From Tannerellaceae bacterium (GTDB lineage Bacteria; Bacteroidota; Bacteroidia; Bacteroidales; Tannerellaceae): DNA of 46,827 bases. The stretch is from positions 1 to 46,827 of the forward strand of contig JAITGL010000023.1 of assembly GCA_031280645.1 (NCBI GenBank), in the 5' to 3' direction. The position numbers and the translations under genes were made by a program. Shown here piece after piece: positions 27,801 to 37,628 of this stretch; the stretch's first letter is position 1; every line of letters starts with the position of its first letter. The notes beneath the pieces were generated by a model, which was not told the DNA's origin, ran no database searches, and worked only from the letters and a program-made list of their open reading frames with translations.

Positions 27801-28035
27801 ATTTTCCCAGCCTCAGCCGCGGCGACTAACCTGTTGCTCCGGGCTCCCGGCCTGCAAATAATGCCGCTTGAGCCCTTTCCTTATCTTCTGTAATAACTCA
27901 TTAGACATATTAACGCCGTATGTCGGCCAAAATCCCGCAGTTGTTTGAATTGTATCGTGAAAAATTCTCCGCCCGCGATTATTGACAATGAACATTTTGG
28001 TTATATTAATGAATTTATACAACTAACGGCCCCGA

Positions 28036-28043
28036 TACCTTTG
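28036..28043 (+). promoter_or_regulatory. Candidate -7 element for the fimbrillin-SUMF1 pair
   Basis: TACCTTTG matches TAnnTTTG and sits about 140 bases before the first fusion lipoprotein gene. The -33 TTTG is not at standard spacing. Confidence 0.4.
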
Positions 28044-28181
28044 CGTCGTGAAAGTTATGCTGCGGGCGGATTGCTTTTCCGCGCAGAGGGTTAGGTACCA
28101 ATTCCTCATAGCGGGCGCTTCGCAGACTGACGCCTCTCTTTTTCTAAAAAAAACAATTATTTACTTCAAACCATGTTTCGC

Positions 28182-29999
28182 ATGAAAAAGTATTCATTGA
28201 CATTCGCTACGGCGTGCCTCGGAGTTTTGCTCCTTGCCGCCTGTTCCTCCGAGGAAACCGTTATTAATAACGGCAGTAACACGCCTCCGGGCCCCATTCA
28301 GGTTAAATTTACAACACAGGCTCCCGCCACCCGTACTACCAATGCGGGGGAGTGGCTTCAGAACGATTCGATCGGTATCTATATGTTGCATAATGCCGAG
28401 ACGAATATTGCCAACCGCATTGCCGATAATAAAAAGTATTACGTGGCTGCCACCGGCGACCGCGACTTGGATCCGGCTGCCGAATCGGAGAAAATGTTTT
28501 ACCAGGGTAATAGCGCCTTGCGCTTCATCGCTTATTATCCTTTCAGGCCAACGGGACCTGCCGGGGTGGATAACTTCGTGTATCCCATTGATGTTACGCA
28601 GCAAAAGGATACGGCTAATATCGACGTTCTGTACAGTAAAAACGCTACGGGCATTGATATAGGTAACGCCGGCAGCAGGATTACTTTGCAATTTACCCAC
28701 GTGATGAGCAAGGTTATCATCAACATTGTTAAGGGGGCCAATACCGATATCGTGATTCCGGGTATGAACATGCAGCTTAAAAATACGCCTCTCCGGGCAA
28801 CGCTCGATCTTAACGACAGCATTGTTGTTGCAACGCCGGGAGCCGAGGGCGTTGTGGGCTTCCTTGGGATCCCCACGATTACGGGCGATACTACCTTCCA
28901 GGCTATTATTGTTCCGCATCTTATCGACAGGGATAAAGAGCTGGTTCAGATCCAAACCGCCAGGAGATTTTTCGACTGGAAGGTTCCCAGCAATCTTACC
29001 GAGTTTGAAGGTGGAAAAATTTATGAGTTCACCCTTACGCTCAACGGTGAGAACGAGGTTGACTTTACCGCCGAAATTAAAGAATGGCTGCCTAACCCGA
29101 ATCCTATCGGCCCCGGCACCGTTAACCAGGATCAAGACGGGGCTTTGTACCGCCGGGTTATTGCCGGAGGCCTCGATACGCTTGATGTTGTGTATATCAA
29201 GGGGGCGTCGTTTACTATGGGAAGCACAAAGGCCAAGTCGAGCACGACCGGATCTGTAATCGCCACGCCGGTCAGAAACGTTTCGCTTACCCATTCGTAC
29301 CAGATGAGCCAGACGGAAATAACCAACGCGCAATATGCCATCTTCCTTAACACGCTGGGCAATGTAGCATCGAAGGGTAATGTAGACGTGAGCGCATTTG
29401 TTACCGAGCTTACGGCTCCCGTTCCTCTTATTTGCGCAACTCCTATAACGGGAGGCGGCGCCGACTTCGGGCTGCATATCACCGGCGGCCAGTGGGAAGT
29501 ACAGGCAGGCCTGGATAACTATCCCGTTGTTGGCGTAACCTGGTATGGAGCTCTTGCATATGCTCGCTGGGCCGGAGGCGATTTGCCTACCGAGGCTCAA
29601 TGGGAATACGCCGCCCGCGCTCTTACCCCGGACAGCTATGATTTTGCCGACAGCACATCCACCGGTAACAACATGACGCGGTATGCAAACTACGGACAGG
29701 TGGCTAAAACCATCGCCGTTAAGTCAAAGCTGAGCAATCCTTTCAAACTGTACGATATGTTCGGCAATGCAAGGGAATGGTGCTACGACCGTATAACGTC
29801 GGGAGCAGGGTATGATCCGGCCGATCTTACCGACCCCGTATCTCCTCTTACCAGCGTTGCAACCTCGGCTGTCGCCGTAACCCGCGGAGGAAGCTATTGG
29901 GAGTTCGTAAGCGATCTATGGATCGGAACAAGGATGCAGAGCGCTCTAAATACATACGACGCCGGAGTAGGTTTCCGGGTAATATTCCCACTGCATTAA
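28182..29999 (+). CDS. Fimbrillin-like lipoprotein fused to an SUMF1/FGE-type domain (paralogue 1)
   Basis: Start taken at MKKYSLTF (28182); an ATG three codons upstream is also possible. A lipoprotein signal ends at Cys21 (LLAACSS). The N-terminal 300 residues follow the Bacteroidetes fimbrillin/Mfa-like pattern: VKFTTQAPATRTTNAG, WLQNDSIGIYML, LRFIAYYPF, VLYSKN, ITLQFTHVMSKVIINI. The C-terminal 270 residues form a formylglycine-generating-enzyme/SUMF1 fold: FTMGSTKAK, HSYQMSQTEITNAQYAIFLN, YPVVGVTWYGALAYARWAGGDLPTEAQWEYAAR, LYDMFGNAREWCYD, AVTRGGSYW and GVGFRVIFPLH. The cysteines used by FGE in the RGGS-containing C-terminal part are absent, so it is probably a binding or structural domain. 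A close paralogue follows by 49 bases. Confidence 0.88.
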   Translation: MKKYSLTFATACLGVLLLAACSSEETVINNGSNTPPGPIQVKFTTQAPATRTTNAGEWLQNDSIGIYMLHNAETNIANRIADNKKYYVAATGDRDLDPAAESEKMFYQGNSALRFIAYYPFRPTGPAGVDNFVYPIDVTQQKDTANIDVLYSKNATGIDIGNAGSRITLQFTHVMSKVIINIVKGANTDIVIPGMNMQLKNTPLRATLDLNDSIVVATPGAEGVVGFLGIPTITGDTTFQAIIVPHLIDRDKELVQIQTARRFFDWKVPSNLTEFEGGKIYEFTLTLNGENEVDFTAEIKEWLPNPNPIGPGTVNQDQDGALYRRVIAGGLDTLDVVYIKGASFTMGSTKAKSSTTGSVIATPVRNVSLTHSYQMSQTEITNAQYAIFLNTLGNVASKGNVDVSAFVTELTAPVPLICATPITGGGADFGLHITGGQWEVQAGLDNYPVVGVTWYGALAYARWAGGDLPTEAQWEYAARALTPDSYDFADSTSTGNNMTRYANYGQVAKTIAVKSKLSNPFKLYDMFGNAREWCYDRITSGAGYDPADLTDPVSPLTSVATSAVAVTRGGSYWEFVSDLWIGTRMQSALNTYDAGVGFRVIFPLH

Positions 30000-30048
30000 A
30001 TATATAGAGAGAATGACAAAGTATTCAAACTCAAACTACGAATAACAT

Positions 30049-31923
30049 ATGAACACAATAAAATATTTTATTGCAACAGCAACCGTCGCCTTGATAGGCC
30101 TTCAGGCTTGCTCGTCGGAACAAGTGGCAGGAGGCGATAACGTTAACGGGCCCGATACCCCAACGCCGGTACGATTCTCCACTGCGTCGAAAATATCGAC
30201 GCGTACCACCAACGCCGGTACGCAATGGGTGGCCAACGACTCGGTAGGTATATATATGATGAAAAACGCCGCAACCAATATAAACGAAAGCTTGGCCGAA
30301 AACCGGCTCTACCGGCTTACCGTCGACGGCAATGTGGGCGATAAGGTGTCTCTCTTACCGTCTGAAATAGGGCAAACCATATATTATCACGCATCCGACG
30401 CCATAAAGTTCAAAGCCTATTATCCATGGCTACCCCTGGCTCCGGGCGGAATCCAGGACTATAAGTATCCCCTTAATGTGAGCGACCAGCAAGATACCAC
30501 CCACCTCGACGTTCTGTACAGCCATTTCGACAATGGTGGAAGCGGCGTTTTACGCGCTCATGCCGGAGGCCCGGTTGATCTTGAGTTTAATCACTCAATG
30601 AGCAAGATTATAGTAAACGTAAGACCCGGGCAAGCCGCCGGCGGAGCGCCTACCGACGTTGTAATACCCGGCATGCAGGCAATGCTTAACGCAATGCCCT
30701 CCACCGCCCGGCTATCGCTCGACGACGGCTCCATATCCGACCTCGGCGTTCGTCAAGCCATAGGCATGATAGGCGTAGGCGATCTCGATCCGGCTTACGA
30801 CACAACCTACCAGGCCATAATCATTCCCCACACTATTGTCGATCTCCAGGAGAAGATACAGTTTGTTACCGCTCGCAGGCAGTTCACATGGGCCATACCC
30901 ACAACAGCCTTCTCAAGCTTCGACCCCGGATATGTGTATACCTTCAACCTCTCGCTCGTGGGCGAAAGCGACATACAGTTTGAGGCAAAGGTTACTCCCT
31001 GGGAAGCCTGGCAGCCGGCCCCCGTTGCAGCCGACACCGTTACCGCCAATCCCGGCGCGATTGTACCCCGCCCCGTTGGCATCAAAGCCGATATGACCTA
31101 TACGGATACCATCAACACCGTATTCATACATGTCGACGGCCCGTTCCAGATGGGCAGCGCTCTTCCGAATGCAATTACCGGCACATTGCCGAGTACCCCT
31201 GTTCATAAGGTATCGCTCACAAGCTCATACTTTATCAGCCAAACCGAAGTGACCGTAGCGCAGTTTGCCCGTTTCCTTAACGCAATCGGAGCAACTAAAT
31301 CAAGCGCCGACATCCAGGCCGACATAAGCAGATGGGTGCCTGAAGTAAGCGGCGTAGTTAAATTGAGCAGCACCAGCACAAACGGCATACTCAACGCCAG
31401 CCCGCCATGGAAGGCAAGCGCAGGAAAAGAAAACTGGCCCGCAAACTATGTAAGCTGGTACGGCGCAATAGCCTACGCCCGCTGGGCCGGCGGCGAACTG
31501 CCCACCGAAGCCCAATGGGAATATGCGGCCCGCGCAGGCCTCTCGCCCACATACAACTACGAAGACAGCACCGCCGCCGGTACCGGCATGGCTAATCACG
31601 GCATATATGGACAAACCGCCAGTACCACCGTAGCAAGCTATTGGCCCAATGCCTGGGGGCTGTACGACATGGCCGGCAGTATGTGGGAATGGACGCTCGA
31701 CCGCGTTGCCACAACCACCGAAGGCTATCCCAGCGGAGAGTCTGTTCAAAATCCTGTCGGAACAGCCAACACCTCCTTTGGCGCCTCAACCAACGGCGTA
31801 CTTCGCGGCGGAGGCTATGCAGCCACCCTAAACGGCGTTCATATAGGATCTCGCTGGACAACCACCATAAGCGCCGTAGATAAGGGCTATCAAGGCTTCC
31901 GCGTAATCTTCCCGATGAAATAA
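30049..31923 (+). CDS. Fimbrillin-like lipoprotein fused to an SUMF1/FGE-type domain (paralogue 2)
   Basis: Lipoprotein signal ends at Cys21 (IGLQACSS). The fimbrillin-like half shows VRFSTASKISTRTTNAG, WVANDSVGIYMM, IKFKAYYPWLPLAPGG, VLYSHFDNGG and VDLEFNHSMSKIIVNV. The SUMF1-like half shows FQMGSALPN, SSYFISQTEVTVAQFARFLN, WPANYVSWYGAIAYARWAGGELPTEAQWEYAARAG, LYDMAGSMWEWTLD, VLRGGGYAAT and GYQGFRVIFPMK. As in paralogue 1 no catalytic cysteine pair is present near the C-terminus. The two genes share their architecture along the full length but differ at many positions, consistent with an old tandem duplication. They probably form one operon that ends at the hairpin at 32040. Confidence 0.88.
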   Translation: MNTIKYFIATATVALIGLQACSSEQVAGGDNVNGPDTPTPVRFSTASKISTRTTNAGTQWVANDSVGIYMMKNAATNINESLAENRLYRLTVDGNVGDKVSLLPSEIGQTIYYHASDAIKFKAYYPWLPLAPGGIQDYKYPLNVSDQQDTTHLDVLYSHFDNGGSGVLRAHAGGPVDLEFNHSMSKIIVNVRPGQAAGGAPTDVVIPGMQAMLNAMPSTARLSLDDGSISDLGVRQAIGMIGVGDLDPAYDTTYQAIIIPHTIVDLQEKIQFVTARRQFTWAIPTTAFSSFDPGYVYTFNLSLVGESDIQFEAKVTPWEAWQPAPVAADTVTANPGAIVPRPVGIKADMTYTDTINTVFIHVDGPFQMGSALPNAITGTLPSTPVHKVSLTSSYFISQTEVTVAQFARFLNAIGATKSSADIQADISRWVPEVSGVVKLSSTSTNGILNASPPWKASAGKENWPANYVSWYGAIAYARWAGGELPTEAQWEYAARAGLSPTYNYEDSTAAGTGMANHGIYGQTASTTVASYWPNAWGLYDMAGSMWEWTLDRVATTTEGYPSGESVQNPVGTANTSFGASTNGVLRGGGYAATLNGVHIGSRWTTTISAVDKGYQGFRVIFPMK

Positions 31924-32039
31924 AACAAAAGAGACGATAACAGAGAGGCATCACAACACGTTATTGAAGCAAGAAGATAATTTTTGCTATTGTCAGGAAG
32001 AAAATTTTTTGATACACAAACAGGCCAAAACCTGACGGC

Positions 32040-32078
32040 AAGCCGGCGAAGAGCAATCTTTAGCCGGCTTGTTTCTTT
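32040..32078 (+). terminator. Terminator of the fimbrillin-SUMF1 operon
   Basis: AAGCCGGC (32040-32047) pairs with GCCGGCTT (32063-32070), followed by GTTTCTTT. It abuts the promoter of the next gene. Confidence 0.6.
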
Positions 32079-32104
32079 GGCTATACCTCCCAACGCTATC
32101 TTTG
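32076..32104 (+). promoter_or_regulatory. Promoter right at the radical SAM gene start
   Basis: TTTG (32076-32079) and TATCTTTG (32097-32104) are 17 bases apart. The ATG at 32109 is only four bases beyond the -7 element, so transcription would start at or inside the first codons, as in leaderless mRNA. Confidence 0.5.
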
Positions 32105-32108
32105 CCCC

Positions 32109-33023
32109 ATGAAACGATACAACGATTTTTCATCCTACCTCCGGAGCCGGTTCCCGTTTAAGGTTCAAAAAATATCAATCAACTCCGGCATGAGCTGCCC
32201 CAACCGCGACGGACAACTTGGCCGCGGAGGATGCGCCTACTGCAACAACGCCGCATTCAGCCCCGCATACTGCCATGAAAGCGATAGTATAAGCCGGCAG
32301 ATAATAAAGGGCGTAAAATTCTTTTCGCACAAATATCCCAACATGAAATACCTGGCATACTTCCAGTCCTATACGAGCACCTACGGCGATACGCTCCGCT
32401 TGGTTGCCATGTACGAGGAAGCCTTGCAGCATCCGCAGATCGCGGGGATAATCATAGGCGCCCGTCCCGACTGCATGGCCGACGCGCTGCTTAACCGCTT
32501 AACCGCCATGTTGCGCAATCATTTTGTGATGATAGAGTACGGCGTAGAAAGCACGATTAATTCCACTCTGATCCGCATTAATCGCGGTCACGATTTCAGC
32601 GCCTCGGCTAACGCTATCCAACGCACGGCGGCATGCGGCATTCCCGTTGGAGCCCATCTTATCCTCGGTTTGCCCGGCGAAACCAAGACCGACATATTGA
32701 GCCACGCCGATGCCCTGTCGGCCCTTCCGCTTACCGCAATTAAGCTCCACCAGCTTCAAATTGTGCGTCACACGACTATGGCCGCCGAGTGGAAAGCCTA
32801 TCCGGATCGCTTCCACAGCTATTCGGCCGACGAATATATAGAGCTGGTAATTGACTTCCTCGAACGGCTTAACCCCAACATTGCCGTTGAGCGATTCGTA
32901 TCCCAATCCCCTCCCGAACTACTCCTTTATCCTGATTGGGGAATCAAAAATCATGCTATAACGGCTAAAATTCTTCGGAGGATGGAGGAAAGAAATGCAA
33001 TGCAGGGGCGGCAAGCAATCTAA
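32109..33023 (+). CDS. YhcC-type radical SAM protein (TIGR01212-like)
   Basis: The 304-residue protein starts MKRYNDFSSYLRSRFPFKVQKISINSG and has the cluster motif Cys30-X11-Cys42-X2-Cys45 (SCPNRDGQLGRGGCAYC). This spacing is typical of the YhcC family rather than the usual CX3CX2C. Further signs are YLAYFQSYTSTYG, IIIGARPDC, IEYGVES, HLILGLPGETKTDIL and IKLHQLQIVRHT. Its role is not firmly known in the family; tRNA or cofactor modification has been suggested. It is separated from the upstream lipoprotein operon by a terminator and has its own promoter. The start is fixed by the conserved N-terminus and leaves almost no leader. Confidence 0.93.
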   Translation: MKRYNDFSSYLRSRFPFKVQKISINSGMSCPNRDGQLGRGGCAYCNNAAFSPAYCHESDSISRQIIKGVKFFSHKYPNMKYLAYFQSYTSTYGDTLRLVAMYEEALQHPQIAGIIIGARPDCMADALLNRLTAMLRNHFVMIEYGVESTINSTLIRINRGHDFSASANAIQRTAACGIPVGAHLILGLPGETKTDILSHADALSALPLTAIKLHQLQIVRHTTMAAEWKAYPDRFHSYSADEYIELVIDFLERLNPNIAVERFVSQSPPELLLYPDWGIKNHAITAKILRRMEERNAMQGRQAI

Positions 33024-33103
33024 CAGTCGCATCTAACGCGTCAAAAAGCTCGCCGCCGGATTTTGAGAACTTTTCGATAGGTATACGAAAGCTTGCCTGT
33101 GGT

Positions 33104-33134
33104 TTTGCAAAAGAGAAAGATTGGTTTATTTTTG
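33104..33134 (+). promoter_or_regulatory. Consensus Bacteroidetes promoter
   Basis: TTTG (33104-33107), a 19-base spacer and TATTTTTG (33127-33134) match TTTG-N19-TAnnTTTG exactly. The start codon of the dehydrogenase gene lies 33 bases downstream. It is the best promoter match I found in the window and may also serve recA. Confidence 0.75.
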
Positions 33135-33167
33135 TTCTCATGTTAAATTTAATTTCAATAAGATAAT

Positions 33168-34361
33168 ATGGGACGAGTTTTAGTAATAGGAGCGGGAGGA
33201 GTTAGTACCGTTGCGGTTAAGAAAATGGGATTTAACGCCGATGTTTTTTCCGATATAATGATAGCAAGCCGCACTCGGAGTAAGGCTGAAAAGATTGCTT
33301 CAGAAATGAAGCATCCGCGGGTTCAAACCGCGCAGGTTAACGCCGATTCTACCGATGAATTATGCTCGGTATTCGCCCGGTTCAAGCCCGACTTGGTAGT
33401 TAACCTCGCCCTGCCTTACCAGGATTTAAGCATAATGGACGCCTGCCTCCTGCACGGCGTAAGCTATCTTGACACCGCCAACTACGAGCCCCTCGACGAG
33501 GCCAAATATCAATACTCATGGCAGTGGGCCTACAAGGATCGGTTTGAAAAAGCCGGGCTTACGGCTATCCTGGGCTGCGGATTCGATCCGGGAGTTACGG
33601 GAGTTTTCACAGCCTTTGCCGCAAAGCATTATTTTGATTCCATTGAATATCTCGATATAGTTGATTGCAATGCCGGCGACCATCACCGCCCGTTTGCAAC
33701 CAATTTTAATCCCGAAATAAATATCCGCGAAATAACCCAGCGCGGCAAATATTATGAAGACGGGCAATGGAAGGAAACCACCCCACTTTCGGTACATCTG
33801 CCGCTTACTTATCCAGGAATCGGGCCGCGGGAATCGTACTTAATGTATCACGAAGAGCTGGAAAGCTTGGTGAAGAATTTCCCCACCATCAAACGCGCCC
33901 GCTTTTGGATGACTTTCGGACAGGAGTATCTCACCCATCTGCGGGTTATACAAAACATAGGCATGTCGCGCATTGATCCCGTGCAGTTTAATGGAGTCGA
34001 AATAGTTCCGATACAATTCCTCAAGGCCGTTTTGCCCGATCCGGGCGACCTTGGAGCCGGCTACACTGGCGAAACCTCGATAGGCTGCCGCATAAGCGGA
34101 CTGAAAAACGGCGAGGAGCTGAAGTATTACGTTTACAACAATTGCAGCCACCAGGCCGCTTTTCGCGAAACGGGAGCCCAGGCCGTAAGCTACACCACCG
34201 GAGTTCCGGCCATGATCGGAGCCAAGCTTTTCCTTCAAGAACTGTGGAAAAAGCCCGGCGTATGGAACGTAGAGGAATTTGATCCGGATCCTTTTATGAG
34301 CGAACTGAACAAGCAGGGGCTGCCCTGGAAGGAGATTTTCAATGGCGATCATGAGTTATAA
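33168..34361 (+). CDS. Saccharopine-dehydrogenase-family protein, probable carboxynorspermidine synthase
   Basis: The 397-residue protein opens with a Rossmann nucleotide-binding motif (RVLVIGAGGVSTVAVKKM) and continues ADVFSDIMIASRTRSKAEKIASE, LVVNLALPYQDLSIMDACL, GVSYLDTANYEP, TAILGCGFDPGVTGVFTAFA and CNAGDHHRPFATNFNPEINIRE. This matches carboxynorspermidine/carboxyspermidine dehydrogenases, which make carboxynorspermidine or carboxyspermidine from aspartate semialdehyde and a diamine in the alternative polyamine pathway. The decarboxylase partner is not in the window. It lies 24 bases upstream of recA on the same strand. Confidence 0.85.
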   Translation: MGRVLVIGAGGVSTVAVKKMGFNADVFSDIMIASRTRSKAEKIASEMKHPRVQTAQVNADSTDELCSVFARFKPDLVVNLALPYQDLSIMDACLLHGVSYLDTANYEPLDEAKYQYSWQWAYKDRFEKAGLTAILGCGFDPGVTGVFTAFAAKHYFDSIEYLDIVDCNAGDHHRPFATNFNPEINIREITQRGKYYEDGQWKETTPLSVHLPLTYPGIGPRESYLMYHEELESLVKNFPTIKRARFWMTFGQEYLTHLRVIQNIGMSRIDPVQFNGVEIVPIQFLKAVLPDPGDLGAGYTGETSIGCRISGLKNGEELKYYVYNNCSHQAAFRETGAQAVSYTTGVPAMIGAKLFLQELWKKPGVWNVEEFDPDPFMSELNKQGLPWKEIFNGDHEL

Positions 34362-34385
34362 TCCAAATAATTATTTATTCAAAAC

Positions 34386-35408
34386 ATGAAAAAAGAAGAT
34401 GCCCCAACGGGCGATAACAGTAAACAAACCGAGAAACAAAAAGCCCTGCAATCAACCCTCGACAAGATCGAAAAGACTTTCGGCAAAGGCTCGATAATGA
34501 AGATGGGCGACAAAAACATAGAACAGGTTGAAGTAATCCGATCCGGCTCCATCGCCTTAAACGCCGCATTGGGCGTAGGCGGCTATCCCCGCGGCAGAGT
34601 GATAGAAATATTCGGCCCCGAATCGTCGGGCAAAACCACTCTGGCCATCCACGCCATAGCCGAGGCCCAGAAAGAAGGCGGAATAGCCGCCTTTATCGAC
34701 GCCGAGCACGCCTTCGACCGCTTTTACGCCGAAAAGCTCGGCGTTGACGTCGACAATCTTTACGTATCCCAGCCCGACACGGGCGAGCAGGCTCTTGAGA
34801 TTGTTGAAGCCCTGATCCGCTCCTCGGCGGTTGACATCGTAGTTGTCGATTCGGTTGCCGCCCTTACTCCCAAAGCGGAACTCGACGGCGATATGGGCGA
34901 CAGCAAGATGGGTCTCCAAGCCCGGCTTATGTCGCAGGCCATGCGCAAGCTTACGGGAACGATCAGCAAGACAAATACTACCTGCATTTTTATTAACCAG
35001 TTGCGCGACAAAATAGGCTCGGCAGTTTTCGCCAACCCGGAAACTACCACCGGCGGCAACGCCCTGAAGTTCTACGCATCGGTACGCCTCGACATCCGCA
35101 GCATAGGCAAGATAAAAGACGGCGACGAAGTAAAAGGCAACCAAGTCCGCGTAAGAGTTCTGAAGAACAAAGTAGCCCCTCCGTTCCGCAAAGTAGAGTT
35201 CGACATCATCTTCGGCGAAGGAATATCAAGAACGGGCGAAATAATCGACCTCGGCGTTGATCTGAACATAGTGAAAAAAAGCGGCTCATGGTACAGCTAC
35301 GGCGACGCCAAGCTCGGCCAGGGCAGAGACGCCGCCAAACAGTGCATAGCCGATAACCCGGAACTGATGGAAGAACTATCGGGGTTGATATTTAATGCAA
35401 TCAACTAA
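34386..35408 (+). CDS. recA: Recombinase RecA
   Basis: The 340-residue RecA carries Walker [10 protein letters not shown] at residues 77-85, [22 protein letters not shown], the Walker B strand [36 protein letters not shown] (L1 region), [10 protein letters not shown], and [19 protein letters not shown] (L2 region). It forms filaments on single-stranded DNA for homologous recombination and SOS activation. The C-terminus is short. The stop codon lies 14 bases inside the next gene, so recA is translationally coupled to a FemX-like gene and heads a surface-polysaccharide operon. No clear SOS box is visible. Confidence 0.99.
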   Translation: MKKEDAPTGDNSKQTEKQKALQSTLDKIEKTFGKGSIMKMGDKNIEQVEVIRSGSIALNAALGVGGYPRGRVIEIFGPESSGKTTLAIHAIAEAQKEGGIAAFIDAEHAFDRFYAEKLGVDVDNLYVSQPDTGEQALEIVEALIRSSAVDIVVVDSVAALTPKAELDGDMGDSKMGLQARLMSQAMRKLTGTISKTNTTCIFINQLRDKIGSAVFANPETTTGGNALKFYASVRLDIRSIGKIKDGDEVKGNQVRVRVLKNKVAPPFRKVEFDIIFGEGISRTGEIIDLGVDLNIVKKSGSWYSYGDAKLGQGRDAAKQCIADNPELMEELSGLIFNAIN

Positions 35409-36354
35409 AGAAGCATACCGCATCCTTTGCGACAGCAACCCAACCGTCCCACTCTTCTCCCAATACTGGTGGCTCGATAAGGCCTGCGGAGCCGGGCGAT
35501 GGGATGTTTTCATATTATTCGGGAAAGGCTACATCCGTGCAGCCTTTCCTTTTTATAGGCCCGCTTCCGGAATTATTTCCATGCCCGCCTTTACTCAAAC
35601 AATGGGCCCATGGTTTGCCGGGGAGACCGAGGATACAAAGTACTCCACAAAGATTGCAAAGCGACAAGCCGCATGTAAAGAGTTTATCGACCTCCTCAAT
35701 CCCTATTCCTCATTCCTCCAGAATTTCCACCATTCCATTACAGATTGGCTGCCCTTCTATTGGGCCAACTTTAACCAAACCACCCGATATACATACATCC
35801 TCAACGATATATCCAACCCCGATAAAATCCTCGCAGCCATGAGCGCCAATATCCGTCGCAATATCGACAAGGCGAGAGGCAAACACCGGATACAAGTCAG
35901 GCGCGGAATACCTCCGGCAGAGCTTACCAGGATGGTAGCCCTTAGCTTCGAGCGACAAGGACTCAAGCCCAAGCATTTACACCTCCTCCCCAACCTGATT
36001 TCCGAAGCCCGATCAAGGAACAAAGGCGACATCTGGGGCGCATACGACAACCGCAATCAACTACATGCCGCCGCATTCGTGGCCTGGCACGGCCCCACCG
36101 CCTACTACATCGCCGGAGGAAGCGATCCGGAGCTCCGCGGTTCGGGAGCACATAGCCTGACGCTTTGGCAGGCTATCCTCGACGTGCGAGACTTCGCGCA
36201 AGAGTTCGATTTCGAGGGGTCGATGCTTAGCGGAGTCGAACGATTTTTCCGGGAATTCGGAGCGGAACAAAGGCCGTACTTCACAATTTGCCGGGGAAGG
36301 ACCTCGATCGTAAAGAGGATATGGATAAAGCTTGGGCAACTATGGACCAGATAA
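35395..36354 (+). CDS. FemX/GNAT-like acyl- or aminoacyltransferase
   Basis: The 319-residue protein begins [22 protein letters not shown] and contains [74 protein letters not shown] and [21 protein letters not shown]. This is the arrangement of the BioF2-like/FemAB acetyltransferase domain in polysaccharide and peptidoglycan gene clusters. The substrate cannot be told. Its ATG lies inside the last codons of recA (14-base overlap) and its stop overlaps the next gene, so it is embedded in a tight operon. Confidence 0.8.
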   Translation: MQSTKEAYRILCDSNPTVPLFSQYWWLDKACGAGRWDVFILFGKGYIRAAFPFYRPASGIISMPAFTQTMGPWFAGETEDTKYSTKIAKRQAACKEFIDLLNPYSSFLQNFHHSITDWLPFYWANFNQTTRYTYILNDISNPDKILAAMSANIRRNIDKARGKHRIQVRRGIPPAELTRMVALSFERQGLKPKHLHLLPNLISEARSRNKGDIWGAYDNRNQLHAAAFVAWHGPTAYYIAGGSDPELRGSGAHSLTLWQAILDVRDFAQEFDFEGSMLSGVERFFREFGAEQRPYFTICRGRTSIVKRIWIKLGQLWTR

Positions 36355-37613
36355 TTGACTACCTCCTCAGCTTCCTGGCAGGCAACGATTGCCGTACGCG
36401 AATAGGCTACACAAATAATCCGGAACTCTTTCATCATTACGACCTTGTTATCATCCCCTCGGGATTCTTCAACAACGCCATTTATGGCTCCAACGCTTCG
36501 CTGCCGGCGCTTCCACTCGACGAGTGGGAAGGAATTCCGCTGCTTTACGGTAGCCCATCTGTAAATATGTATGGAAAAACAACCGTTCTGCATGCCGATA
36601 TTGTAGCAAGCGCCTACTTCCTTTTGTCGAGATACGAGGAGATTGTTAAGCCCAACGCGCGCGATGTTCATGGACGCTTCCCCGGAAAAGAATCGCTCCC
36701 TTACCGCGCCGGCTTTATCCACCGGCCCGTTGTAGACGAGTACCGGATTGCGCTGAGGCGTCTCATCAAGCTTCCGAGCCCTCCGCAAACCTTTGGCTGC
36801 ATAGAACTTACGCATGATGTGGATGAACCGTACCTGTTCAGGTCGCCCCGCGGATTTGTTCGCTCGCTGATTGCCGGACGAGGGCTGCGCAAGTCGATTA
36901 ACGGACTGACCGGCCCTCCCGCAAACGATCCATACTATACTTTTCCGTTGATGGCCGCCGCCGGAACACAACTTGCCGACATGTACGGCCCGCGGCTACG
37001 GCATTGCGTTTTCTTCCGCGCCGGGGGCCGAACGCCGTTCGATAAGCCGCGCTACAACCCTGCATCTAAGAACATAACGAGAATCGCAGAACTCTTCTCA
37101 ACCCTTGAAGGATTTGAAATCGGACTTCATGCAAGCTACCAGGCAGGCATCGAACCCGCATTAATTTCCGGCGAAAAAGAACGCCTCGAAAGAGCCTTCA
37201 AACGCGAAATTTTTGCAAACCGCCACCACTTCCTCGCCTCCCGACAGCCCCAGGATATGAACGCCCTTATCGCCTCGGGCATCCGCCGAGATTATACTAT
37301 GGGCTATGCCGACGTTGCCGGCTTTAGACTCGGAACCGCTCGTAACGTGCAATATATCAACCCCGCATGCCGAAAACTTACCGAGCTCGAACTTCATCCG
37401 CTGATGATAATGGACTCATCCCTTGAAGAGAAAAAATACATGGGGCTCACTTACCGCGAGGCAATTGAATACAGCCGCACAATAATTGACAACTCACGGA
37501 AAGTTGGCGGAAACATCACAATCCTTTGGCATAATACATCAATGACTAATAAGCCCGGCAGTTATCTTTCAACGCTTTACCCAAATCTTATCCAATACAT
37601 ATCCAAACAATAA
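36342..37613 (+). CDS. Polysaccharide-deacetylase-like protein of a surface glycan operon
   Basis: The sequence includes YDLVIIPSGFF, SPSVNMYGKTTVLHADIVASAYFLLSRYEEI, FIHRPVVDEYRIALRRLI, GCIELTHDVDEPYLF and GFEIGLHASYQAG. The THDVD motif and the GLH element fit a polysaccharide deacetylase (NodB-like) fold as found in Bacteroidetes capsule or O-antigen clusters. The start is uncertain: ATG at 36342 overlaps the upstream stop by 13 bases, like the recA coupling, while 36321 follows a GAGG and 36288 is the longest frame. The catalytic zinc site cannot be confirmed by eye. Confidence 0.75.
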   Translation: MDQIIDYLLSFLAGNDCRTRIGYTNNPELFHHYDLVIIPSGFFNNAIYGSNASLPALPLDEWEGIPLLYGSPSVNMYGKTTVLHADIVASAYFLLSRYEEIVKPNARDVHGRFPGKESLPYRAGFIHRPVVDEYRIALRRLIKLPSPPQTFGCIELTHDVDEPYLFRSPRGFVRSLIAGRGLRKSINGLTGPPANDPYYTFPLMAAAGTQLADMYGPRLRHCVFFRAGGRTPFDKPRYNPASKNITRIAELFSTLEGFEIGLHASYQAGIEPALISGEKERLERAFKREIFANRHHFLASRQPQDMNALIASGIRRDYTMGYADVAGFRLGTARNVQYINPACRKLTELELHPLMIMDSSLEEKKYMGLTYREAIEYSRTIIDNSRKVGGNITILWHNTSMTNKPGSYLSTLYPNLIQYISKQ

Positions 37614-37628
37614 GCCGCCCCAATACAA

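Noticed and set aside
27813..28022. 69-codon minus-strand frame between the repeat field and the fimbrillin genes
   Set aside because: No recognisable family, no clear promoter, and it begins in repeat-flanking DNA. It could be real but there is no positive support.
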